From positions 1 through 64,000 of the forward strand of contig SVEG01000007.1 in the NCBI GenBank assembly GCA_015057505.1: DNA of 64,000 nt. Reading direction: 5' to 3'. The translations under genes were made by a program, and so were the position numbers. Below, piece by piece: positions 33,361 to 41,425 of this stretch; within the stretch, counting starts at the first letter, position 1, and every line of letters starts with the position of its first letter. The notes under the pieces were generated by a model. The model saw only the letters and a list, made by a program, of their open reading frames with translations, searched no databases and had not been told where the DNA came from. This DNA comes from Lachnospiraceae bacterium (lineage in GTDB: Bacteria > Bacillota > Clostridia > Lachnospirales > Lachnospiraceae).

Positions 33361-34437
33361 TCACTCTATTTTGCTCCCCGCAGAGCTCTTTCTAGCCATA
33401 ACAATACTCTGAATTATAAGGAAAAGACAAAGCATTGCCGCAACGGTAATTCCTGTCCACCAGTTCTCATCAAAGCCCATTGAAGATACTATATCCTTAA
33501 TGGTACTAAGCGAAAGTACACCAAATAATGCTCCGATAATACTTCCTATACCTCCGCTCAACATGGTTCCACCGATAATCGAAGACGCAATTGCGTTCAT
33601 TTCCATACCTGCCGCATGTGTAGGAGAACCCGAACCAATATGAAGGAAGTACACAAAACCTCCCACACCTGCAAGTAAACCACAAATCACATGTGCTGTA
33701 AACTTCGTTCTTTTTACATTTACACCAAGCATAAGAGCGCTCTGATTGTTACCGCCTACTGCATAAAACTTACGACCTGTCTTAGTCCATCTGAGCACAC
33801 AAAAGAGTATCAATACAATTAAAATTGCTACAATAACACCAAGTTCAATATATGCAGGAATAAAAACGCCTCGTTTACTAACCGTTCCCAAAAACTCAGG
33901 CATATTAATTCTTGTGTCTTTAATCTTAACAAAGGCTTCATTTTCTACATTAAACTGTATTACCTTTCCAAACTCTTTTTCACAAACTATTGTTGTCATA
34001 CCTCTAGCAAAGAACATCCCCGCAAGAGTAACTATAAACGGCTGAATCTCAAGGTATGCAACAAGATAGCCCTGAACGATACCGAACAAAAGTCCGATTA
34101 CGAGAGAAATTAAAATTGCCTGAAATATATTGCCGCCGTGACAATCAAGATTAATCGCACAACACATACTTACAAGTGCAACAACACCACCTACGGAAAT
34201 ATCAATACCGCCTGTAATCATTACGAGTGTCATACCGCATGATACTATAAGAAGCGCCGCATTCTGGTTAAGCATGTTAAAGAAGGTCTGAGGCTTTAAA
34301 AAGCCCTCTCCAAGGAATAATACCGCACCAAGGTACATTGCAAAGAATACAAGCACCGTAATCGTAAGCAAAAGACTTGTATCCGTCATTCCCGTTACTT
34401 TCTTCTTAAGTCCGGATAATTTCTTAAAAGATGCCAT
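33361..34437 (-). CDS. yjfF: Sugar ABC transporter permease, YjfF type
   Basis: 358 residues with about eight to ten hydrophobic helices. GMTLVMITGGIDISVGGVVALVSM is the BPD_transp_2 family signature, and FAGRGM-like MFFARGMTTIVCEKEFG follows. Its position as second permease and its N-terminal sequence match YjfF of the galactofuranose importer, though the substrate here is unproven. It starts one base after the preceding permease stop and is the last gene of the importer operon. Confidence 0.88.
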   Translation of the reverse strand: MASFKKLSGLKKKVTGMTDTSLLLTITVLVFFAMYLGAVLFLGEGFLKPQTFFNMLNQNAALLIVSCGMTLVMITGGIDISVGGVVALVSMCCAINLDCHGGNIFQAILISLVIGLLFGIVQGYLVAYLEIQPFIVTLAGMFFARGMTTIVCEKEFGKVIQFNVENEAFVKIKDTRINMPEFLGTVSKRGVFIPAYIELGVIVAILIVLILFCVLRWTKTGRKFYAVGGNNQSALMLGVNVKRTKFTAHVICGLLAGVGGFVYFLHIGSGSPTHAAGMEMNAIASSIIGGTMLSGGIGSIIGALFGVLSLSTIKDIVSSMGFDENWWTGITVAAMLCLFLIIQSIVMARKSSAGSKIE

Positions 34438-34438
34438 T

Positions 34439-35488
34439 TTATGCGACCTCCTTTCTTGCGAAATTAGCCTTAATTTTATCAGTAACAGCCTTTGCCTTTC
34501 TTCTTACTGTAGGCGCACTGATAACCACAAGTACAATTACCACGATTGCCTTATATGCAGAAAGTGCAGCCGAACTAATATTGTACTTATAAAGTGTTGT
34601 GGTAAGAATCTGGATAACATATGCTCCTATAACCGAAGCTGTCATATTAAACTTACCGCCTCCGAGCGCATTTCCGCCAAGTGCAACCGCAAGAATTGCA
34701 TCCATTTCAATATTCTCTGCTATAGATGAATATGTAATACCTCGTGAACGGCTTACCTTAATAAGTCCACATACCGCAACGCATAATCCAAGAATAACAA
34801 ATGTTAAAAACTTAATGAAAACCGGATTAATACCATTAAGTTTAGAGGAATTCTCATTAATACCAACTGCCTGCGAATACAAACCAATATTGGTAAACTT
34901 CATAAAAAGTGCCATTATAATAAAACATAATATTGTTATTAAAAAAGGTGTCGGAATCGGAAGTCCCGGGAAAAATTCTGCAATATATGTGAACTTAGGA
35001 TCCGAGATATTAATCTGTGCATTATTATTAATCCATGCAGCAATTGAACGTCCTGCCGTAAATAGGATAAGCGTTGCAACCATCGGCTGAATCTTAAATA
35101 TTGAAACCAAGGCACCGTTAAATGCACCAAATGCCATCGATACAAGACAAGCAACCAAAAATGCAACAAGTACAATTCCAACGCTTACTTCATTTGCACC
35201 GCAAACTATTTTTAAAACAACACTTCCTGCAATGGCAATGGTGGCACCGACACTGATATCCTGCCCGCCCGAAGCAGCAGTAACAAGTGTCATTCCGAGT
35301 GCAAGAATGGCAAGCTCGGAGCCATTGTTAAGAATCGATATAAGGTTTCCTGAAAGAACCGGGTCACCAGCATTGTTTGTTGTCAGTGAAATATGAAAAA
35401 ATGAGGGATCTATTATAAGATTAAATAACAACAACGCAAGCATAGCTGCTATCGGAATAAAAATCTGTCGTTTAAAGATCTTCGTCAT
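34439..35488 (-). CDS. ytfT: Sugar ABC transporter permease, YtfT type
   Basis: 349 residues, hydrophobic. LALGMTLVTAASGGQDISVGATIAIAG is the family signature, with GAFNGALVSIFKIQPMVATLI in the cytoplasmic loop that contacts the ATPase. It pairs with the YjfF-type permease to form the channel. The ATG overlaps the end of the ATPase gene by four bases. Confidence 0.88.
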   Translation of the reverse strand: MTKIFKRQIFIPIAAMLALLLFNLIIDPSFFHISLTTNNAGDPVLSGNLISILNNGSELAILALGMTLVTAASGGQDISVGATIAIAGSVVLKIVCGANEVSVGIVLVAFLVACLVSMAFGAFNGALVSIFKIQPMVATLILFTAGRSIAAWINNNAQINISDPKFTYIAEFFPGLPIPTPFLITILCFIIMALFMKFTNIGLYSQAVGINENSSKLNGINPVFIKFLTFVILGLCVAVCGLIKVSRSRGITYSSIAENIEMDAILAVALGGNALGGGKFNMTASVIGAYVIQILTTTLYKYNISSAALSAYKAIVVIVLVVISAPTVRRKAKAVTDKIKANFARKEVA

Positions 35489-37011
35489 TTGTTTTCACCT
35501 CCTGCAATAGTGCTCATAATCTTACTCTGATTGAGATCATCCCCTGAAATCTCTCCAACCATTTTGCGGTCTCTCATTACAACAAGTCGCGAGCATGTAC
35601 GAAGCATCTCATCCGTCTCTGATGAAATAAACGTAACGCTCATACCTTCTGAAGCGAGCTTAAGAACAAGCTTCTGGATATCTACCTTGGTACCGATATC
35701 AATACCTCTTGTCGGCTCATCCAAAATAAGATATTCCGGGTGTGTGAGAAGCCATCTTGCAAGGATAACCTTCTGCTGGTTACCGCCTGACAAAGACTTA
35801 ATCGGTGTATCTGCCGAAGCCGTCTTAATATCCAACAGCTTGATATATTCATCCGCAAACTTATCGGCCTCTGCCTTTGACAAGGGCTTGAAAAATCCTT
35901 TAAGTACCTGCAAAGCAAGAATAATATTCTCACGAACCGAAAGATCTCCGACAATACCGTCTCTCTTACGGTCTTCGGGCAAGTAACCGATACCGTTCTT
36001 CATAGCATTGATGGGCTTGGTAATCTTAATAACCTTACCGTTTTTCTTAACAGTTCCGCCAACAACCTTATCTGCGCCGAAAATAGCTCTTACGCACTCA
36101 CTTCTTCCTGAACCTAGAAGGCCTGCAAAACCGCTGACCTCACCTTTTTTAACACTAAAATCAAAAGGTTTAATTCCTGCATTACTTGAAAGTCCTTCAA
36201 CCTCAAATACACAGTCCTTTGCATCTTCTTTATCATATATAAGACTACTGTCTTTAATTTCCGTTGTGTCATCAAATTCTTTACCAAGCATCTTAGATAC
36301 AAGCTTAACTCGGGGAAGATCTTTTATCTCATATTCACCTACAAGCTGTCCGTCCCTCAAAACTGTTATCTTATCACAAACTTCATATACCTGGTCCAAA
36401 AAGTGCGTTACAAATATGATACCTACACCTCTGCTCCTAAGATCAAGCATAAGCTTAAAAAGCTTTTTAACCTCCTGATCATCAAGTGAAGATGTCGGTT
36501 CATCCAAAATTAACACCTTACAATCCATATCAACTGCTCTGGCAATTGCAACCATCTGTTGCACTGCTATTGAACAGCTTCCCAACTGCTGTGTAGCTTT
36601 CGCGGGAATATCGAGGGATTTGAGAATCTCTTCCGCATCCTTGTTTACTTTCTTCCAATTCATTCCCATGCCGCTTGTTCTTCCTATGTACATGTTCTCT
36701 GCAACAGAAAGATTAGGGCAAAGTGTTATCTCCTGATATACCGTACTTATTCCAAGTTTTTGGGCATCCTGAGGAGAACGTATTACAACCGCTTTATCTT
36801 TTCCTTTAAGAAAAATCTGACCTTCATCTTTTTCGTATACACCGGTCAAAATCTTAATAAGAGTTGACTTGCCGGCACCATTTTCTCCCATAAGTGCATG
36901 AATCTCGCCCTCGCATAATGTAAAATCAACATTCTGTAATGCGCGGACACCCGGAAAGCTCTTATGGATATTTTTCATTTCCAACACTACATTTTCCTTC
37001 ACCAGTTTCAT
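35485..37011 (-). CDS. ytfR: Sugar ABC transporter ATP-binding protein, two-domain (YtfR type)
   Basis: 508 residues carrying two ABC domains. The first has Walker A GENGAGKST, signature-like LGSCSIAVQQ and Walker B LILDEPTSSLDDQE. The second has a degenerate P-loop GLLGSGRSE, signature LSGGNQQK and Walker B LILDEPTRGIDIG. This is the CUT2 sugar class (RbsA/YtfR/MglA). It powers the importer formed with the two permeases. It is 96 bases after the binding-protein gene; the gap holds a hairpin that probably lowers its expression relative to the binding protein. Confidence 0.93.
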   Translation of the reverse strand: MKLVKENVVLEMKNIHKSFPGVRALQNVDFTLCEGEIHALMGENGAGKSTLIKILTGVYEKDEGQIFLKGKDKAVVIRSPQDAQKLGISTVYQEITLCPNLSVAENMYIGRTSGMGMNWKKVNKDAEEILKSLDIPAKATQQLGSCSIAVQQMVAIARAVDMDCKVLILDEPTSSLDDQEVKKLFKLMLDLRSRGVGIIFVTHFLDQVYEVCDKITVLRDGQLVGEYEIKDLPRVKLVSKMLGKEFDDTTEIKDSSLIYDKEDAKDCVFEVEGLSSNAGIKPFDFSVKKGEVSGFAGLLGSGRSECVRAIFGADKVVGGTVKKNGKVIKITKPINAMKNGIGYLPEDRKRDGIVGDLSVRENIILALQVLKGFFKPLSKAEADKFADEYIKLLDIKTASADTPIKSLSGGNQQKVILARWLLTHPEYLILDEPTRGIDIGTKVDIQKLVLKLASEGMSVTFISSETDEMLRTCSRLVVMRDRKMVGEISGDDLNQSKIMSTIAGGENK

Positions 37012-37029
37012 CTCCTCACCTTATTAAAC

Positions 37030-37068
37030 AAGCGTGGAGCAAGCGTACATATACGCTGCGCCACGCTT
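37030..37068 (-). terminator. Intercistronic hairpin between binding protein and ATPase genes
   Basis: AAGCGTGG and CCACGCTT form the outer stem, with a further GCGTA/TACGC inner stem. It is followed on the minus strand by GTTTAA only, so it is more likely a partial terminator or 3'-end protector that keeps the binding protein in excess. Confidence 0.6.
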
Positions 37069-37107
37069 ATAATTAATAATTATATAATATTATGTAGTTA
37101 TCACAAA

Positions 37108-38064
37108 TTAGATTCCGTATTTTTCAACATCGTCTGCTGTAATTGTAGCTGCATCGAAGCCCTTCTCATCAAGGATGATTGTCTTCTGTGCAGGTGACTC
37201 ACCTTTTTCAAGTTTCTGGATAATGTCGTGGATGTAGCTAGCCTGGAAAGGATTACACTGTCCATCATAGTTCCAGTTCTTGTTAAGTAACTCCTGAAGA
37301 GCCCACTTGTTGCAGTCAAATCCCATGATAACAACATCTTTGCCAACACCGTGTGAGATACCTGCTGCATCGAGAGCTGCTACAGCACCCTTAGCCATAT
37401 CATCGTTCTCAGCGTAGATTACGTTGAAAGGTGTCTTAGCGTCGATTACAGACTGAACAATCTGCTGTGCCTTCTCTGCACTCCACTCAGCTGTCTGCTG
37501 CTTAACGATGTTCCATCCGTCTGACTTAGCTGTTGCATCAAGAGCGCCTGAACGGCCTACCTGAGCAGCTGAACCCATAACACCCTGAAGGTGAATGATG
37601 TTGTACTCTTTGAGGTTCTGTCCCTTTAACCAAGCTACAGCTGTCTCGCCTTCCTTAGCCATATCAGAAACGATAGAAGCTTCGTAAAGACTAGCGTCTG
37701 CGTCGATTGTACGGTCAAATAAGATAACCTTAATGCCTGCCTTCTGAGCATCCTTTAATACTGTATCCCAACCTGATGTACCTGCTGCTGAAAGAAGAAG
37801 GTAATCAACTTCATCCTGGATGAACTTCTGCGCTGCTGCGATCTGCTCATCGTTCTTAAGGCTGTATGAGAAAGATGCATCGTATCCGTTCTCTTTTGTA
37901 AACTGGTCTTTCATTGACTTATCGTTAGCTGTACGATATCCTGACTCGTTAGGGTCGTTGTTGATGATACCAACTTTGATCAAACCATCGTCCTTGCCCT
38001 TACCACAAGCTACTAAACCGAGTGCCATTACGGCCATCAATACAATTGCTAAAATTTTTTTCAT
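37108..38064 (-). CDS. ytfQ: Sugar-binding lipoprotein of the importer (YtfQ type)
   Basis: 318 residues. The lipoprotein signal ends LGLVAC. The type I periplasmic-binding domain reads IKVGIINNDPNESGYRTAND, DYLLLSAAGTSGWDTVL, IKVILFDRTID, YAENDDMAKGAVAALDAAG and ends in KGFDAATITADDVEKYGI. The order matches YtfQ-type galactofuranose/galactose-binding proteins; the exact sugar is not shown. GGGAGGA precedes the ATG. Codon choice is biased as in gdhA, suggesting high induced expression. The promoter has TATAAT (38119-38124) but a poor -35, consistent with activation by the adjacent YesN-type regulator. Confidence 0.92.
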   Translation of the reverse strand: MKKILAIVLMAVMALGLVACGKGKDDGLIKVGIINNDPNESGYRTANDKSMKDQFTKENGYDASFSYSLKNDEQIAAAQKFIQDEVDYLLLSAAGTSGWDTVLKDAQKAGIKVILFDRTIDADASLYEASIVSDMAKEGETAVAWLKGQNLKEYNIIHLQGVMGSAAQVGRSGALDATAKSDGWNIVKQQTAEWSAEKAQQIVQSVIDAKTPFNVIYAENDDMAKGAVAALDAAGISHGVGKDVVIMGFDCNKWALQELLNKNWNYDGQCNPFQASYIHDIIQKLEKGESPAQKTIILDEKGFDAATITADDVEKYGI

Positions 38065-38118
38065 TTTAACAGTCCTCCCTTTTTTATTTGTTTCAAAGAA
38101 ACTTGCTTTGATGGTCTA

Positions 38119-38141
38119 ATTATATGACACTGTTTTTAAAA
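38119..38141 (-). promoter_or_regulatory. -10 element of the importer operon, activator-dependent type
   Basis: Perfect TATAAT (38119-38124) on the minus strand with no good -35 hexamer 17 bases upstream (TGGTAT). About 115 bases of AT-rich sequence separate it from the sensor kinase gene, enough room for AraC-type operator sites. Confidence 0.5.
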
Positions 38142-38240
38142 ATACCATTCAGATAAATAATTCTTTTGTTGATTTTTTTATCGTCCTAAAAAAAAGGTTG
38201 GATTTTCTATTTCAGAAGTTAATATTTTTATTCCGGTTAA

Positions 38241-39689
38241 TTATACATTCTCCACACAGGGCAATTTAATATAAACCGTTGTTCCCTCCATATAGGCACT
38301 TTCCAGGCTGATATAATATTTTTCACCAAAATTCAGGCGGATTCGCTCATTAACATTATATAAGCCATAAATATCTTTCTCGTTCGGGACTTTATTCTCA
38401 ATACCTTCCCTAACCTGGATAAGTCTCTCTTCCTTCATTCCTATTCCGTTATCACTTACCTGCAACACGAAACCGTCTTCTCCCAAACTGCCTTTTATAA
38501 CGATTGTTCCGAGCCCTCTTTTATTCTTAATTCCGTGATATAATGCATTTTCCACGAGTGGCTGAATGGTAATCTTAGGAATAAGATATTTATGAACAGT
38601 CTCCGGAACATCTATCTCGAATCTTAAGATATCCTGATATCTTACCTTCTGTATCTCCAGATAGCTTCTTACATGCTCAAGTTCTTCTCTTACCGTAACT
38701 ATATCCTTACCCTGATTAAGCGATGTTCTGAAAAAGTCGGACAGATTTTCAACCATATCAACAACCATCTGCTGCTCACCCGACTCTGCGAGCCATACAA
38801 TCGCATCCAACGTGTTATACAAAAAGTGCGGGTTAATCTGTGACTGCAGAAGCTCAAACTCCGCCTTACGAAGACTAATCTGCTCTTTCTTAACCTGTTC
38901 AACAAGTTCACAAATCTTATCAATCATTGTATTAAGAGAATCATTTAGTACACCTACCTCTGCGCCTGTCTTTACATCCGAACGCACAGTAAGGTCTCCT
39001 TTTGCCACCTGATCGGTAACTTCACTAAGCCTTGTTATAGGCTTTGTAATACTCTGCGGTATGTAATAAGAAACAATTACAATCAGTGCTATTACACATA
39101 AAAAGGCAATTATGGAGCAGGTAATCATTACCGCAAAAATCTTCTGATATTCCTCTCTTGCTTGCTGGATATCCTGAATTTCATAATATATATATTGGAA
39201 AATAGTCTCTCTTAAAAGTGCCGTTACTATCTGTATATCATTTTCCCATATTTCAAGGTTAGTCTCATATTTATTACCTTCCTTAAGGTTCTGTTCTATA
39301 CGATTTTTATATACCTCAAGATTCTCAAGATACTTCTTGGCGCTCTTCAGACGATTTGCATTCTCCGTCGAATGCGTAACAGATTCCAAGCTGGTTACAA
39401 CTCGCATAGCATCGCTAAGCATTCTGTTCATGCCGGATTCACTGATTGTCTTATTCTCTACAATAAGCAGATATGCTTCGTAATCAAAATCCTTCTTAAA
39501 ATCAAGACTGAACTCACTTGCAACATCTATGGAATCCAGCATCTCCGTATATTTACGGTTACTGCTCCACATATTAAAAAAACAAAATATAACGAAAATA
39601 ACAATTGGCACCAAAAGAAGAAAGTACGAATATCTTATCTTTGATGTCAGGGTTGCATTCTCATAAAGTTTTTGTAATCTGCGTCTCAC
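38241..39689 (-). CDS. yesM: Sensor histidine kinase, YesM type
   Basis: 482 residues. First membrane helix at ~19-41 (FLLLVPIVIFVIFCFFNMW), an outer helical sensor region to ~180, and a second helix (IIAFLCVIALIVIVSYYI). HAMP (ITRLSEVTDQVAKGDLTVRSD) follows. The phospho-acceptor His is in QSQINPHFLYNTLD, and the ATPase domain has VENALYHGIKNKRG and DNGIGM. It phosphorylates the co-encoded YesN-type regulator. The start is GTG, overlapping the regulator's TAG (TAGTG). Confidence 0.92.
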   Translation of the reverse strand: MRRRLQKLYENATLTSKIRYSYFLLLVPIVIFVIFCFFNMWSSNRKYTEMLDSIDVASEFSLDFKKDFDYEAYLLIVENKTISESGMNRMLSDAMRVVTSLESVTHSTENANRLKSAKKYLENLEVYKNRIEQNLKEGNKYETNLEIWENDIQIVTALLRETIFQYIYYEIQDIQQAREEYQKIFAVMITCSIIAFLCVIALIVIVSYYIPQSITKPITRLSEVTDQVAKGDLTVRSDVKTGAEVGVLNDSLNTMIDKICELVEQVKKEQISLRKAEFELLQSQINPHFLYNTLDAIVWLAESGEQQMVVDMVENLSDFFRTSLNQGKDIVTVREELEHVRSYLEIQKVRYQDILRFEIDVPETVHKYLIPKITIQPLVENALYHGIKNKRGLGTIVIKGSLGEDGFVLQVSDNGIGMKEERLIQVREGIENKVPNEKDIYGLYNVNERIRLNFGEKYYISLESAYMEGTTVYIKLPCVENV

Positions 39690-41311
39690 TATTCGTCTTC
39701 CTCCGCTGTCTTGCCCTCACGGTACTGAGTAGGTGTTATATTCTGCGTCTTTTTAAACAGATATGAAAAATAATGCGGGTCCTTGTAGCCTACCTCCTGT
39801 GCAATCACGCTACTTCTTTTATTAGAACAACGAAGCAGTTCTTTTGCTTTATTCATTCTGAAATCGGTAAGATATTTTATGAAGGTCTGCCCCGTCTGCT
39901 GACTGAATACCATACTCAGATGATTGGGTGAAAAATTGACATGCGATGCAACCTGATTTAACGACAATTCTTCACTCGCAAAGTTCTGTTCTATGTAATT
40001 CATTATCTCTTCAACAACATTACCATACCTGTTGCTTGCCGCTTTATCTCTAAGCTCAAGTGCCTGCTCTATAATGCGCACCACATAGCCAATTGCACTT
40101 CTTGAACTTTGCAATACTCCTGAGGTAACATCTAACGGCTCTATCTCCTCTCTCGGCATCTGGATGCCTGCAACAAAGTCTACAACACAAAAATAAACAT
40201 CCATTGTTATATATTGCCTGAATATGTTAGACTCCATAAAATTTGTATTCATGCCAACAAAAAATTCCTCAACAAAATATACAACCTCTTCTCTTGCACC
40301 GAGTTTAAGGAATTCCTTAATTTTACTTCTGTCAATTTGTTTTGTATCAACATTACTTATATTAAAGTCTTCTTTTTCGACATGCAGACCCTGTTCCTGA
40401 TTAGTGCTGTCAATAATATGATTACCTTCAACAAAATATCTGTGTGCAAAAGCTCTACCCGCCTTCTCAAAGGATTGCGGTAACTCCCTAAGTCTGTTAA
40501 CCGGTTCACCGATTCCTCCAAAATAACGAATATCTTCCTGTCCATCCAACATATCCATTACTTTTTTAATACATTCATTTTGTACTCTCTCAAGTTCCTC
40601 CGGTGTATCCGCTTTAAAAAGGAATGCCTTGCCTTCAAGATTCCTGTCAAAAATAAGTAAATGCTCTTCATCTTCCATATCCTTTAATTGATTTTCAATA
40701 TCAATCATATGGTTAGAATATTCGTTATTTGTATGCTTATGTGACTGAACCTCCAAAAGAACAATATTAAAATAAAGAGAAGACAAATCAAGACTCAGCC
40801 TATCTGTTATTTCGAGTAACTCAGGTAATGACATTGACCCCGTAACAAGATATTCAAACAACTCATTACGCTCTTTAAAAAAGTTCTCCTGCATCTCTGA
40901 CTTATATTTTTCCTGGATTTCTCTCTCTTTACGTTTTTCCTCTATCTTAACCGCAAGAGCGTCAACCTCTGTCAAAAGCTCATTTCCACTGATAGGCTTT
41001 GACAGATACTCTGCCACCCCAAGTTTTATTGCCTCTTTTGCATATTCAAATTTCTCATGACCGGTAAGGATTATTATTTCTATCCAAGGAAACTCTTTTT
41101 TAATAAGTTTACTTAGGGTAAGGCCATCCATAAAGGGCATTTTTATATCCGTAATTACTATGTCAGGCTTAAGCTTTTGAATCATCGGAAACGCAAGCTC
41201 CCCATCACTTGCTTCTCCGCAGAAATCATATCCGTGCGCTTTCCAGTCAATCTTATTCTTAATACCTTCACGTACAATAAACTCATCTTCAACCAAAAAA
41301 ATTTTTAACAT
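39689..41311 (-). CDS. yesN: Response regulator with AraC-type DNA-binding domain, YesN type
   Basis: About 540 residues. N-terminal receiver domain: IFLVEDEFIVREGI, VITDIKMPFMDG (phospho-Asp), LTGHEKFEYAKEAI and YLSKPI. A long middle region with helical segments follows, then a C-terminal AraC domain with two helix-turn-helix motifs (LSLNQVASHVNFSPNHLSMVF and the PHYFSYLFKKTQ motif). It probably activates the adjacent sugar importer when the kinase senses its signal. The ATG at 41311 begins MLKIFLVEDE, the canonical start; upstream residues are not family-like. Confidence 0.92.
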   Translation of the reverse strand: MLKIFLVEDEFIVREGIKNKIDWKAHGYDFCGEASDGELAFPMIQKLKPDIVITDIKMPFMDGLTLSKLIKKEFPWIEIIILTGHEKFEYAKEAIKLGVAEYLSKPISGNELLTEVDALAVKIEEKRKEREIQEKYKSEMQENFFKERNELFEYLVTGSMSLPELLEITDRLSLDLSSLYFNIVLLEVQSHKHTNNEYSNHMIDIENQLKDMEDEEHLLIFDRNLEGKAFLFKADTPEELERVQNECIKKVMDMLDGQEDIRYFGGIGEPVNRLRELPQSFEKAGRAFAHRYFVEGNHIIDSTNQEQGLHVEKEDFNISNVDTKQIDRSKIKEFLKLGAREEVVYFVEEFFVGMNTNFMESNIFRQYITMDVYFCVVDFVAGIQMPREEIEPLDVTSGVLQSSRSAIGYVVRIIEQALELRDKAASNRYGNVVEEIMNYIEQNFASEELSLNQVASHVNFSPNHLSMVFSQQTGQTFIKYLTDFRMNKAKELLRCSNKRSSVIAQEVGYKDPHYFSYLFKKTQNITPTQYREGKTAEEDE

Positions 41312-41356
41312 AAATCCAACCGCCCCTTTGCTGAAATTAAAGTTCAATGTACCTTT

Positions 41357-41385
41357 ATTCTAGCACGAAGCACTCTTGCACGCAA
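41357..41385 (-). promoter_or_regulatory. Promoter of yesN-yesM
   Basis: TTGCGT (41380-41385), a 17-base spacer and TAGAAT (41357-41362) preceded by TG (extended -10). It lies between the large secreted-protein gene and the regulator. Confidence 0.5.
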
Positions 41386-41425
41386 GCAATACCAATTTAC
41401 GTATAAGTATCTGCCGGATACAGGT

